Position numbers and translations under genes: made by a program | Part shown: positions 45,453 through 53,740 of the stretch, in pieces | Layout: the number at the start of each line of letters is the position of its first letter | Position numbering within the stretch: position 1 is the first letter of the stretch | Notes under the pieces: model-generated | What the model was told of the DNA's origin: nothing | What the model saw: only the letters and a program-made list of their open reading frames with translations | The model's database searches: none | NCBI GenBank assembly: GCA_003854985.1 | Contig: RQOG01000140.1 | Location: forward strand, 1 to 53,740 | DNA length: 53,740 nucleotides | From: Calditrichota bacterium | Lineage (GTDB): Bacteria; Calditrichota; Calditrichia; Calditrichales; Calditrichaceae | Direction of reading: 5' to 3'

Positions 45453-46560
45453 TAATCCTTCTTCCTTTCCATATAATTTTTCCGTTTTTCACTGCAAAAT
45501 AAGATTTGACCGCGATAAAAAACCCAAGCGTCATGGATATAGGCTGCATTAGAACGCCAAACCAATCCTGCCTGAGCCGAATTTTCATTATGCTTCGATA
45601 CATCAAAGGAATGACTAATGTCAGAATAACAGGCGTCCATTCTTTAACGAAAAACAAGGCGATCCACGGGAAAACATACACCAGGAACATCATGGTCAAA
45701 AGAAAGAAATAAATGCTCAAATGGTTGCCGGTTAAGCCGTAAAATATTTTCATTAATCCATTGACTACTTCCGGATACGTTTTATACATCCGGCAAAAAA
45801 TAACACCGGTTCCCATTGCAGTGAGCACTTTTCTTCTTTTTCTTTTAAATAAGCGAAAAATTTCCACGTCTTCAACAATTTTATTTTTTACCTGCTGATG
45901 GCCGCCGGTCTGGAAATAATCGGCTTTTCTGAACGCCAGCCATTGACCGTTGGCCGCCGATAACGATGGATTCTTTACTTTTAAAATCAACCATAAGGGC
46001 AGCAGCGTATAAAGGATTAAATCAATAATGGGGATTAGGAGTTTTTCAACTACCGATCCGGTTATCTGCTGGGGAAATGCCGAAAAGGCATGCAGATTAT
46101 ATTTTTCCATCCAGGCAACGGTTTTGGAAACCGCCTGCGGATGATGCCAGTTATCGGCATCGGTAAAAATCATTATTTCGCCCTGAGACGCTTGCGCTAA
46201 CTGCCAGCAGGCCCAGTTTTTTCCGGTCCAACCCGTGGGCAAAACACCGCCTTTAAGAACAGTTATTCCCGGAGAGATTATTGTATTTTGATACCGTCTT
46301 AAAATCTCCCCGGTTTTATCCGTAGACCCATCATTTAATACAATAATTTCAAAATCCGGATAATCCTGTTTGGTCAAATGATCCAGGCATTTTTCGATAT
46401 TTCCTTCTTCATTTCTGGCCGGCACCAAAAGAGATACTTTTGGTTTCCTAAGCGGTTTCCCGGTTTTATGCAATACCGGTCCCCAAAGCATATTGGAAAC
46501 GGCTATGGCCATAAAAACCGATGCGGCGACTATACTGATATACAGAAGCATTCCTATCAT
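45427..46560 (-). CDS. cruC: Family 2 glycosyltransferase, CruC/CrtQ-like carotenoid glycosyltransferase
   Basis: This 377-residue membrane-bound GT2 enzyme has VSLLVPARNEEGNIEKCL (42-59), NDGSTD (76-81), TDADN (133-137) as the nucleotide-sugar and metal site, and VEDVE around 229-233 as the catalytic base region. Hydrophobic segments lie at the N-terminus and in the last 110 residues. Related proteins (CruC, CrtQ) transfer glucose to the hydroxyl or carboxyl end of carotenoids. The 4-bp overlap with an acyltransferase copies the CruC-CruD pairing of green sulfur bacteria, which makes carotenoid glucoside esters. The symbol is inferred partly from that context. Confidence 0.78.
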   Translation of the reverse strand: MIGMLLYISIVAASVFMAIAVSNMLWGPVLHKTGKPLRKPKVSLLVPARNEEGNIEKCLDHLTKQDYPDFEIIVLNDGSTDKTGEILRRYQNTIISPGITVLKGGVLPTGWTGKNWACWQLAQASQGEIMIFTDADNWHHPQAVSKTVAWMEKYNLHAFSAFPQQITGSVVEKLLIPIIDLILYTLLPLWLILKVKNPSLSAANGQWLAFRKADYFQTGGHQQVKNKIVEDVEIFRLFKRKRRKVLTAMGTGVIFCRMYKTYPEVVNGLMKIFYGLTGNHLSIYFFLLTMMFLVYVFPWIALFFVKEWTPVILTLVIPLMYRSIMKIRLRQDWFGVLMQPISMTLGFFIAVKSYFAVKNGKIIWKGRRINVFQSTFI

Positions 46561-47273
46561 GTTTTTAATTCCTCAATCACTTTGCTGACGGATTTTTTGC
46601 CTTTAAAAATAATTCTCCCCCTGTTCCCGTCGGCAATTTCCCGCTCGGTTTGCCGCATAAGCGTTTCCAATTCCGAAGCATATTTTTCAATTGACGCGGC
46701 AGGAGAATTTTCATCAAAACTATGCAAAGAGCCGAATCTGAAAAAAACCTGGGCTCTTTCTTCCTCTAAAAATTCAGGCCGCATTGCTAATGGCAGCAGG
46801 TAAACCGGTTTAGGCGCGCTTTTTATAATATAAAGCAAGCCTCTCTCAAAAATAACCGGTCTGCGATTCCATTCCTGAAGCTCGCCCTGCGGGAATATGC
46901 ACAGAACGGTATTTTGTTCTTTTAAAATATCCGCACAATACTGCAATGTTTTTTTGATATCGCCCGCATTGCCTTTACGGATTCCAAAGGCTCCTATACC
47001 CCTGAAAAAAGAATAAACCATTAACTGCTTTTCCAGCATCATCATATACATCTTTCGATGTAAGAATAACTGATTTAGTATTAACAAAAAAAAACCATCC
47101 CACCAGGTATTGTGATTGGCAAATAAAATTAACGGCCATTCGTTGTTAAGCGCGGGAATATCCCCGAATAAATGAAGAGACGCAAACCTCTTTTTTAACA
47201 GTCGATTAAGGTAAATATTAAAAATCCCACTCTTAATTTTAGAATGTTTTGCCGTTATCATGGGCATCACCAT
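46557..47273 (-). CDS. cruD: PlsC-type acyltransferase, CruD-like carotenoid glycoside acyltransferase
   Basis: This 238-residue protein has the lysophospholipid acyltransferase signatures NHNTWWD (His54, Asp59 of HX4D) and FPQGEL (127-132), plus the middle block GIGAFGIRKGN. It could act in phospholipid synthesis like PlsC. Its position, overlapping crtB upstream and the glycosyltransferase downstream, argues instead for acylating the carotenoid sugar as CruD does. A second ATG two codons in (47267) is an equally possible start. Confidence 0.72.
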   Translation of the reverse strand: MVMPMITAKHSKIKSGIFNIYLNRLLKKRFASLHLFGDIPALNNEWPLILFANHNTWWDGFFLLILNQLFLHRKMYMMMLEKQLMVYSFFRGIGAFGIRKGNAGDIKKTLQYCADILKEQNTVLCIFPQGELQEWNRRPVIFERGLLYIIKSAPKPVYLLPLAMRPEFLEEERAQVFFRFGSLHSFDENSPAASIEKYASELETLMRQTEREIADGNRGRIIFKGKKSVSKVIEELKT

Positions 47274-48169
47274 GAAAGCAGGTTAAAGGCCGGCCGCACA
47301 ATCCGGCTCTTCCAGATTTCGCTGAAAAGAATCAACATTTTTTTGCTTTGTTTTACAAACACCCTTCCTAAAAACGGATTATAATTCCGCGCTTCAATTT
47401 TCATCAGAATGCCCTGGTAAATGCGGCTGGCTGAATAAATGGCAAATTGTGTATTGGGCGTAAGCATTTTTATTCCCTTATCAGCTTCATGATAATAACG
47501 ATGCGCTCTTTTTACCTGGAACTTCATCAACCGCCTCATTCGGACGTTCATTTTTTCGGAAAGCACATCTTCTTCGGTCAGTCCAAATCGTTCAAGCTCA
47601 TCAAGCGGCAGATAGATCCGGTTCATTTCCTTATCTTCTTTGACATCTCTTAAAATATTGGTCAATTGCATGGCTACGCCCAATTGCTCTGCATAAACAA
47701 GGGCGGATTCATCTTTATACCCAAGAACGTAACTCATCATCAACCCCACAACGCCGGCCACGCGGTAGGCAAACTGATATAGTTCATCAAAGTTATTATA
47801 CCGGTTCCGGGTCAGATCCATTTTAACGCCTTCCATGAGTTCCAATGGATATTCGATGGGGATATTCCGTTTTTTAGCAACGTGAATGAATGATTTTATT
47901 ATCGGATGTTCCGACTCGCCCAAACGATAGGCAATTTTTATTTCCCGTATCACAGAATTAACTTCTTCGATCAATTCTTCCGTGGTTCGCCCCCGGGGAT
48001 TATCGATAATATTATCCGCGTAACGGCAAAATCCATAGAGCGCGTATGTTTCCCAGCGTTTTTCTTTGGGAAGAAACGTAGCGGAAAAGAAGAAGCTCTT
48101 GGAGTAATGGGCTGTTTGCGATCGGGCATACCGAAAAGCCGCTTCCAAAGATTTGTCTTTACTTTTCAT
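47267..48169 (-). CDS. crtB: Phytoene synthase CrtB
   Basis: This 300-residue protein belongs to the trans-isoprenyl diphosphate synthase head-to-head class. The first aspartate motif is ADNIID with Asp52 and Asp56, and the second is NILRDVKED with Asp175 and Asp179. Both coordinate Mg2+ and the diphosphates. GVAMQLTN and the lead YSKSFFFSATFLP are also standard. It joins two geranylgeranyl diphosphate molecules into phytoene, the first committed step of C40 carotenoids. It starts 10 bp after crtI and overlaps the acyltransferase gene by 7 bp. Confidence 0.95.
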   Translation of the reverse strand: MKSKDKSLEAAFRYARSQTAHYSKSFFFSATFLPKEKRWETYALYGFCRYADNIIDNPRGRTTEELIEEVNSVIREIKIAYRLGESEHPIIKSFIHVAKKRNIPIEYPLELMEGVKMDLTRNRYNNFDELYQFAYRVAGVVGLMMSYVLGYKDESALVYAEQLGVAMQLTNILRDVKEDKEMNRIYLPLDELERFGLTEEDVLSEKMNVRMRRLMKFQVKRAHRYYHEADKGIKMLTPNTQFAIYSASRIYQGILMKIEARNYNPFLGRVFVKQSKKMLILFSEIWKSRIVRPAFNLLSW

Positions 48170-48179
48170 GTCTTTCTCC

Positions 48180-49685
48180 TTAGGCGCTTTTTAGTTTACT
48201 GTTTTGTTTTTCCATATCTCTCATTATGGCATATTCCGTCGCTTCCGCCGTAAGCAATACGCCCGGAACGCCTGCGCCGGGATGGGTGCTGGCCCCGACA
48301 AAATAAAGGTTTTCCACATCTTCGCTTTTATTATGCGGACGGAAATAGGCGCTTTGCAGTAAACGGGGTTCAACGCCCCAGGCGCTGCCTAAATAAGCAT
48401 TTTGATAGATGGCAAAATCCTGCGGCGTGAAAATTTCCATAATCTCAAGATTTTCCTGTAATTCTTCCAGACCAAAATCATGCTCCAAAAAATTAAGAAT
48501 ATGTTTCGCATAATCCTGTTTTTTTTCTGACCAGTTTATATTTGCTTCCAGATTTGCCACCGGAACCAATACATACATGCTCTCGCATTTTTCAGGAGCC
48601 ATTGAAGGGTCTGTCCTGGTTGGCACATGCAGATACATGGACTGATCCTGCGGTAATATTTTATTATCAAAAATATCATCCACCAGCCCGCGATACCTTT
48701 CCGATAAAATAAGCGTATGATGCAGCAGCTGCGGATACTGCTTTTTTACACCGAGATAAAGCAGAAACGCGCTCATGGAATAATCCATACGCAACAGACG
48801 GCGATCGGTATACTTTTTCCTGTCTTTTTTATCAATCAAATCTTTGTATGTATGCGCCAGGTCTGCATTGGAAACAACAATATCGGCCGGATAAAGCTCA
48901 TTCCCGGCGCGCACGCCGACCGCTTTGCCGTTCTCAGTTAATATTTCTTCTGCTTCGCTTTCCGTTGCTACGGTTCCGCCGATTTCTTTAAACACTTTTT
49001 CCAAGGCCTGCACGACACTGTACATACCGCCTTTTGTAAACCACACGCCGCCTTTTTTCTCCAGGTAAGGTATCATCAGATAAACCGAAGGTGTGCGGAA
49101 AGGATTGCCGCCGATGAATAAAGGATGGAACGAAAAAGTAAAACGATGCCGTGGATCCTTGAAATAGCGTTTGGCATAGGAATAAACCGGTAAAACAGCA
49201 TTCATTTTAAATAAACGCGGAACTAATTTCAACATAAATTGCAGGCTGTCGAAAGGCGTTGATCCCAATCCATCCGTTATAACCGCATCATAAAGCTTAC
49301 CGGATTTTTCCATGAAGGCATCATACTTTTCCGCGTCATCGGGATTAAATTTTCGCATTTGTTCTTTCATTTTATCTGAATCGCCGGTATAATCGATATA
49401 GGTTTTGTCATGAAAATAAATGCGGTAAGCCGGTTCAAGTTTGATTAATTCCAGATACTTATCCATCGATTTGCCGGCGGATTCGAATACGCGGCTAAGG
49501 ATTTCAGGCGCCGTAATAAGGGACGGCCCCATATCGAATGTGTATCCGTTTTTCTTCAACTGATATGCCCTGCCGCCTGTTTTTTTCTGTTTTTCCAAAA
49601 TTGTAACATTAAATCCTTTGGCCTGCAGACGAATGGCCGTGGATAATCCTCCGAATCCCGAACCTATTACAATTGCCTTAGGCAT
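48180..49685 (-). CDS. crtI: Phytoene desaturase CrtI
   Basis: ATG 49685 is chosen because the product then begins MPKAIVIGSGFGGLS with the FAD dinucleotide-binding motif at residues 8-13. An earlier in-frame ATG at 49733 adds 16 residues with no known role. The 501-residue protein has the other CrtI marks: YTFDMGPSLITAP near the start and VGASTHPGAGVPGVLLTAE near the end, which separate CrtI from CrtD. It desaturates phytoene stepwise, probably to lycopene. The gene overlaps the end of crtD by 8 bp. Confidence 0.92.
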   Translation of the reverse strand: MPKAIVIGSGFGGLSTAIRLQAKGFNVTILEKQKKTGGRAYQLKKNGYTFDMGPSLITAPEILSRVFESAGKSMDKYLELIKLEPAYRIYFHDKTYIDYTGDSDKMKEQMRKFNPDDAEKYDAFMEKSGKLYDAVITDGLGSTPFDSLQFMLKLVPRLFKMNAVLPVYSYAKRYFKDPRHRFTFSFHPLFIGGNPFRTPSVYLMIPYLEKKGGVWFTKGGMYSVVQALEKVFKEIGGTVATESEAEEILTENGKAVGVRAGNELYPADIVVSNADLAHTYKDLIDKKDRKKYTDRRLLRMDYSMSAFLLYLGVKKQYPQLLHHTLILSERYRGLVDDIFDNKILPQDQSMYLHVPTRTDPSMAPEKCESMYVLVPVANLEANINWSEKKQDYAKHILNFLEHDFGLEELQENLEIMEIFTPQDFAIYQNAYLGSAWGVEPRLLQSAYFRPHNKSEDVENLYFVGASTHPGAGVPGVLLTAEATEYAIMRDMEKQNSKLKSA

Positions 49686-51219
49686 AGACTGCCGCCTTTC
49701 TTTGCTTGTTTTGTAAAATTGTATTGGCGCCACTTTTTATTTTTTGATGATCCCTGTTTATAAGTTCCGCGGCAAACCTGCCGGATTGGATTACCAGAGG
49801 TATGCCTCCGCCGGGATGCGCGCTGCCGCCGGCAAAGTATAAACCTTTAATATCACGGCTGCGATTAGCGGGTCTTAAAAATGTAGTAAAACGGCTATTG
49901 GACGAAATTCCGTAAATACTGCCCCGGTTGCTGGCATAAAGTTCACTGAATGTAAGCGGCGTATGCACTTTTTCAAACTCAATATTTCTCCTGATATCAA
50001 TACCTGAAGTTTTTAGCCTTTTAAAAATGCTTTCCCGGGTTTGATCAATAATTTCAGTCCACTTTTCATGGCCTTTCAGATAAGGCATATTGATGAGTAC
50101 AAACCAGTTTTCACCGTATTCCGGCGCATGACTGCCGTCGGTTTTACTTGTAATCGCAATATAAACCGTAGGATCAGACGCCGGCTTTTTATCCATAAAA
50201 AGCTCGTTAAACTCCTTTTTGTAATCAGCGCTGAAGAATATATTATGATGCTTTAACTCAGAATGCTTTTTATTAACGCCCCAGAAAAACACCAGCCCGG
50301 ATAACGATGGCTCCAGTTTATTATATTTTCTTCTGAGGGCATCAGCAGAATCAATCAGATCGTTATAAGCCGTTACAACGTCCGCATTGCACACCGCATA
50401 GTCCGTTTCAATTAACTCATTGTTCACAACAATGGCGCGTACTTTTTTATCCTTATGGATAATTTTAGCGACTTCTGTATTCGTATGAATTTTAACATCA
50501 AATTCCAGAGCAATTTTTTCCAACGCTTCGGTCAGCCTGTACATACCTCCGGAGATGTAATAAGCGCCAAGACCTGTTTCCACATAAGGAATCATATTGA
50601 GCGTGGCCGGCGAAGTATAGGGGTTCGATCCGCTGTAGGTGGCGTATCGGTCAAATAGCTGGATTAATCTTTTATCCTTAAAGAAACGGCTTATACTTTT
50701 ATGCATCGTGTGTAAAGCATCTATGCCGGTTAATTTTGCTATATCCGAAAGTGTAAGCGAACCGATCCACTGACTCCATTCATGAATCGGCGTCCGTAAA
50801 AAAATCGTTCCGGCGTTATCATATAATTTTTTTGAATAAGCCAGAAAATGAAAATAATTAGACAATTCAAGGGAATTAAACCGGTTAAGTTCTTCTACCA
50901 TCCGGTCGGTTTCTTCGTGAACATCGAGCCGGGAACCTTCTGCAAAAAAATACCGGCAGACCGGATCGACCTTCTCAAATTTCAGGTAATCCTCACGTTT
51001 ACGACCGGCAAACTCAAATAAATCATCAACGATAAAAGGCATGGTTAACAGGGACGGCCCGGTGTCGAAACGCCAGGAATCGTAAACCAGTTCATTCATC
51101 TTGCCGCCGGTTTTTTCATTTTTTTCATAGATGGATACGTCAAAGCCCAGTTTGGCCAGCCGGATACCGGCTGATAAACCACCCAGACCAGCGCCGATTA
51201 TATTTACACGATTATGCAT
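49678..51219 (-). CDS. crtD: CrtD-type carotenoid 3,4-desaturase
   Basis: This 513-residue member of the CrtI superfamily has the N-terminal FAD motif NIIGAGLGGLSAG and the CrtD-type C-terminal block FAGGSAHPGGGIPLVIQSG. GGG takes the place of the GAG seen in CrtI. SGSNPYTSPATLNMIP lies in the middle. CrtD enzymes introduce the 3',4' double bond next to a 1'-hydroxyl group, which agrees with the presence of cruF in the same operon. It overlaps crtY upstream and crtI downstream by 8 bp each. Assignment between CrtD and a second phytoene desaturase rests on the C-terminal block. Confidence 0.88.
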   Translation of the reverse strand: MHNRVNIIGAGLGGLSAGIRLAKLGFDVSIYEKNEKTGGKMNELVYDSWRFDTGPSLLTMPFIVDDLFEFAGRKREDYLKFEKVDPVCRYFFAEGSRLDVHEETDRMVEELNRFNSLELSNYFHFLAYSKKLYDNAGTIFLRTPIHEWSQWIGSLTLSDIAKLTGIDALHTMHKSISRFFKDKRLIQLFDRYATYSGSNPYTSPATLNMIPYVETGLGAYYISGGMYRLTEALEKIALEFDVKIHTNTEVAKIIHKDKKVRAIVVNNELIETDYAVCNADVVTAYNDLIDSADALRRKYNKLEPSLSGLVFFWGVNKKHSELKHHNIFFSADYKKEFNELFMDKKPASDPTVYIAITSKTDGSHAPEYGENWFVLINMPYLKGHEKWTEIIDQTRESIFKRLKTSGIDIRRNIEFEKVHTPLTFSELYASNRGSIYGISSNSRFTTFLRPANRSRDIKGLYFAGGSAHPGGGIPLVIQSGRFAAELINRDHQKIKSGANTILQNKQRKAAVYA

Positions 51220-51889
51220 TTGCTACCCTCCTGAATTTTACAAACATGAACAGGGTTAGCAGTATGTGAGCATATCCGAATAAAAAATCCTCGACCGGTA
51301 TGGTGAATATTCTAAAATTCAATTGATATCGGGGATCGTAAATGACTACCGGCCTGGAAGTCAGATAGCCATTAAAAATCAGCATAAGAACGGTCACTAT
51401 TGCAAACAGGGTCAGGCCTCTTCGCGATGTTAATACAGAACAACCAAGATAACTATCTAAAATAATTATGCCCCCTAATAACAGCGCGGATATGGCCGTA
51501 TATTCCAATCCGTAATAAGCAGAAACAATCCCGGCAATAATTAAAGCTGCGGCGGCAATAGAAAGACTTCTTGTTATCTGGTATTTTATATCCGGAAAAT
51601 AAGCGGCAAGCACCTGCCAGATAAAAACACAGGCAAAGGGAACTGTTATGAAAAACAACCATTCTTCAAAAGGAAGACCGGCCAGTTTAAAACCAAGCGT
51701 ATACTCCGGATTAAACCACCAGTGCCTCCCTTCGACCAGGATATCCCATACAATAAAAGGAACAGAGGCTGACAGAGCCGCTAAAAAAGCTCTTGGCCAG
51801 TCGCTTATAAAATGCACCCTTCGGTCGAAACTGAGCGCGACAGGCCCTGCAATGATGATCAAATTAAACAGTAAGTATTCAGCCTTCAT
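51212..51889 (-). CDS. crtYcd: Fused heterodimeric-type lycopene beta-cyclase (CrtYcd)
   Basis: ATG 51889 is selected because TGAGGA sits 5-6 nt upstream. An ATG at 51904 has no such site and lies close to the terminator. The 225-residue membrane protein is an internal duplication of the lycopene cyclase domain. The first half carries LPFEEWLFFITVPF (72-85) and the second RIFTIPVEDFLFGYAH. Each half has the PxE(E/D)xxF signature of CrtYc and CrtYd. It forms beta-ionone rings on lycopene. In combination with CruF it should act on one end only, giving a monocyclic product. It is the first gene of the operon. Confidence 0.9.
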   Translation of the reverse strand: MKAEYLLFNLIIIAGPVALSFDRRVHFISDWPRAFLAALSASVPFIVWDILVEGRHWWFNPEYTLGFKLAGLPFEEWLFFITVPFACVFIWQVLAAYFPDIKYQITRSLSIAAAALIIAGIVSAYYGLEYTAISALLLGGIIILDSYLGCSVLTSRRGLTLFAIVTVLMLIFNGYLTSRPVVIYDPRYQLNFRIFTIPVEDFLFGYAHILLTLFMFVKFRRVANA

Positions 51890-51912
51890 TTTTTCCTCAT
51901 CCACCTGAACAT

Positions 51913-51943
51913 AAAAAAGGCCGGATTTTAATCCGGCCTAAGC
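51913..51943 (-). terminator. Strong rho-independent terminator after the DUF4397 gene
   Basis: On the minus strand AGGCCGGAT(TAAA)ATCCGGCCT is a perfect 9-bp stem followed by a run of T. It lies just after the stop of the DUF4397 gene at 51949. Its T-run ends about 24 bp before the crtY start at 51889. On the plus strand the sequence also starts and ends in A/T runs, but no plus-strand gene ends here. Confidence 0.9.
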
Positions 51944-51948
51944 AAAAA

Positions 51949-53740
51949 TTATTTTACTAATGTCATTTTTTTAACTGATTTAAACGAACCGGCGTCTATT
52001 TTATAAAGATAGATGCCCGATGCTAAATTAGTCCCGTTAAAATTATACGAGTAACTGCCGGGTTGCATATATTCATTTACCAGGCTGGCTACTTCTTTTC
52101 CTAAAATATCATATATTGTTACTGTTACAAAACTTGCCGACGGAATACTGAATTTAATAGTCGTACTCGGATTGAACGGATTCGGATAGTTTTGTTCTAA
52201 TGCGAATCTTTCAACAACCCTGACATTTTCGTTTCTAATAGAAGTGATATCGCCAAATTCTACAACATCACCATTCGGAAGGGCGGCAAATAATCCGAAA
52301 CTCTCACCACTTTGATTATCGGCCGGCGTTAAGAAACCGGAGGCAAATACCAGCGCGGTACCGCCGCCTAAACCGCTAAGGTCGGCAAGGTAAGATAAGA
52401 GCACTTCGCTTGTGCCAGGATTTTCAAGGTCAATGGAATAAGCATTGGCCGGTACGATAATATCATCGGAAAAATCCGAGTAAGCGGCAACCGGAACAAG
52501 CGTTGCGACATCCCTTGCTACAACTTTTACGGAAGGAGCGTCAGTGGAGCCATGAAGCACAACAAAACCCACCTGTCCTTCATCAACACTTTCCATTATT
52601 CCGCTCTTAACTAATAGTGTAAAAGCAATATCACGCCCATCAGGATTTACCGCAAAATTTTCCGGATTTAATACGCCGTTGGCTACAACCACATATCTTT
52701 CACCGGCTAAAGGACGAAGATCGAAAGTCTGAATAGCTTCTGCAGCCGAAGCGCTGGTTGGCGGCGCAATTGCCACTTCCATATCGGAATTACCGGCAAC
52801 TTCAAGAAATGGAGTCGCCGTGCGGAAAGCAAAATTATCAACCGCTAAATCGCCGTTAATATAAACATCGACCGTTTCCGCAGCCGGATCAGCGGCATTG
52901 TGAATTACCTGTAAATCAGAGGTCGTATATTCGGACAAAGTAACTACTCCTCCCCCTGCGGTAACTGCAATAAGCGCAAACCCCGGTCCATCATTATTGG
53001 ACGCAGGATCAAAGAATCCGGACGCTAATACGGATACCGCTTCACCGCTTAATGCCGATAAAGCGCCGTTATATGTTTTAAGCACCATAGTCGAGTCGGC
53101 CGCCGGGCTGATATCCAAAATGTAATCAGCGGCGTCAACGGTAATATAATCAGTGAATGAACCATAGGAAAGATTATTTGTTAAATTAACCGTATTGCGT
53201 ACATCAACATTAACTGAGGGCGCATCAGTGGCTCCATGCAAAATAAAGAAATCCACTTTTTCTGCATTTTCAGCCTCTTCTTTGGCTACATTATTTATCA
53301 GCAATGTAAACGCTGTGCTCTCCCCGTCAGGATTGACGGCGAAGGAACCCGGATCCAAAACGCCGTTGGCTACGACAACGTATTTCTCTCCGGCGGTCAG
53401 GGTTACGTCAAAATCTGCGATCACATCTTCCACTGAAGAACTGTTGCCCGGCGCAACGCCGATGGTAATTTCCTGGTTGGCCGGCGCATCGATAAACGGC
53501 GTGGCGGTACGGAATGCAAAATTATCAAGCAGCAGGTCTTCGTTCAGATAAATATCCACCGTGTCTGCCGCAGGATCCGCCGCGTTATGAATCACCTGTA
53601 AACGGGCGGTGGTTAAAGCCGGAAACTCTACAACGGCTCCATTAGGTAAGGCCGCAAAAAGTCCGAAAGCCGGACCATTCTGGTTAACGGCAGGATTAAA
53701 AAATCCCGAAGCAAATACGGTCGCCGCTCCACCCTGCAAA
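51949..53740 (-). CDS. DUF4397 repeat surface protein with sorting module (5' end outside the window)
   Basis: The frame is open to the right edge, so the start and signal peptide are not seen. At least 596 residues contain tandem DUF4397 domains. Their recurring blocks are QVIHNAADPAA(D/E)TVD(I/V)Y, DNFAFRTATPF, GE(K/R)YVVVANGVL(D/N)P and LHG(A/S)TDAPSV. The last 85 residues are a sorting module, FALEQNYPNPFNPSTTIKF to VKKMTLVK. It lacks both the FlgD-like insertion and the heptanucleotide tract of the array modules, so it belongs to a separate lineage. Such proteins are exported and surface-bound, and their function is not known. A strong terminator follows. Confidence 0.88.
   Translation of the reverse strand, partial: LQGGAATVFASGFFNPAVNQNGPAFGLFAALPNGAVVEFPALTTARLQVIHNAADPAADTVDIYLNEDLLLDNFAFRTATPFIDAPANQEITIGVAPGNSSSVEDVIADFDVTLTAGEKYVVVANGVLDPGSFAVNPDGESTAFTLLINNVAKEEAENAEKVDFFILHGATDAPSVNVDVRNTVNLTNNLSYGSFTDYITVDAADYILDISPAADSTMVLKTYNGALSALSGEAVSVLASGFFDPASNNDGPGFALIAVTAGGGVVTLSEYTTSDLQVIHNAADPAAETVDVYINGDLAVDNFAFRTATPFLEVAGNSDMEVAIAPPTSASAAEAIQTFDLRPLAGERYVVVANGVLNPENFAVNPDGRDIAFTLLVKSGIMESVDEGQVGFVVLHGSTDAPSVKVVARDVATLVPVAAYSDFSDDIIVPANAYSIDLENPGTSEVLLSYLADLSGLGGGTALVFASGFLTPADNQSGESFGLFAALPNGDVVEFGDITSIRNENVRVVERFALEQNYPNPFNPSTTIKFSIPSASFVTVTIYDILGKEVASLVNEYMQPGSYSYNFNGTNLASGIYLYKIDAGSFKSVKKMTLVK

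Overview
The window looks like part of a chromosome from a Gram-negative bacterium of the Fibrobacterota-Chlorobiota-Bacteroidota (FCB) group. The strongest sign is the recurring C-terminal module beginning NYPNPFNP in 13 secreted proteins. That module is typical of Ignavibacteriota, Calditrichota and related phyla. TonB-dependent receptors with carboxypeptidase-like N-terminal domains, and a CrtYcd/CruF/CrtD/CrtW/CruC/CruD carotenoid set, fit the same group. The species cannot be fixed from the sequence alone. No rRNA, tRNA, CRISPR array or phage structural gene was found.

Layout. (1) Positions 1-1520 are a scarred edge: the 3' tail of a restriction-modification type gene, a 234-bp tandem duplication of that tail with REP-like hairpins, a REP-associated Y1 transposase (RAYT-like), and a decayed BRO/antirepressor remnant. 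(2) Positions 1619-7782 hold single genes: an atypical zinc-ribbon SDR protein, a lipoprotein interrupted by an in-frame stop, an unrecognised repeat protein on the minus strand, and a TerC-family membrane protein. (3) Positions 7854-34216 hold twelve consecutive plus-strand genes for large secreted proteins: a subtilase, eight right-handed beta-helix proteins, an FG-GAP propeller-type protein and two TIM-barrel, glycosidase-like proteins. All twelve end in closely similar sorting modules, and the DNA encoding each module contains a 7-nt tandem repeat. (4) A diacylglycerol kinase-like gene (minus strand) and an AT-rich outer-membrane-type gene (plus strand) follow. (5) Positions 36361-51889 are one minus-strand, operon-like run of 13 genes. 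It encodes carotenoid synthesis (crtY, crtD, crtI, crtB, a cruD-like acyltransferase, a cruC-like glycosyltransferase, cruF, crtW), two TonB-dependent receptors, and a DUF523-DUF1722 protein, an SRPBCC protein and a photolyase. (6) Positions 51949-53740 hold the 3' part of a DUF4397 repeat protein with a more distant sorting module. It is separated from crtY by a strong terminator.

How the genes work together. The carotenoid genes predict a monocyclic, 4-keto, 1'-hydroxy-3',4'-didehydro carotenoid that is glycosylated and acylated (deoxyflexixanthin / ketomyxocoxanthin glucoside ester type). The photolyase and its companions at the 3' end suggest a light or oxidative stress programme. The twelve-gene array looks like a set of secreted, surface-attached proteins acting on or binding polysaccharides. 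The module DNA appears to have been copied between genes, so the array is a candidate for an expanding, recombining surface-protein locus. Neither the secretion machinery nor a regulator for either block is inside the window.
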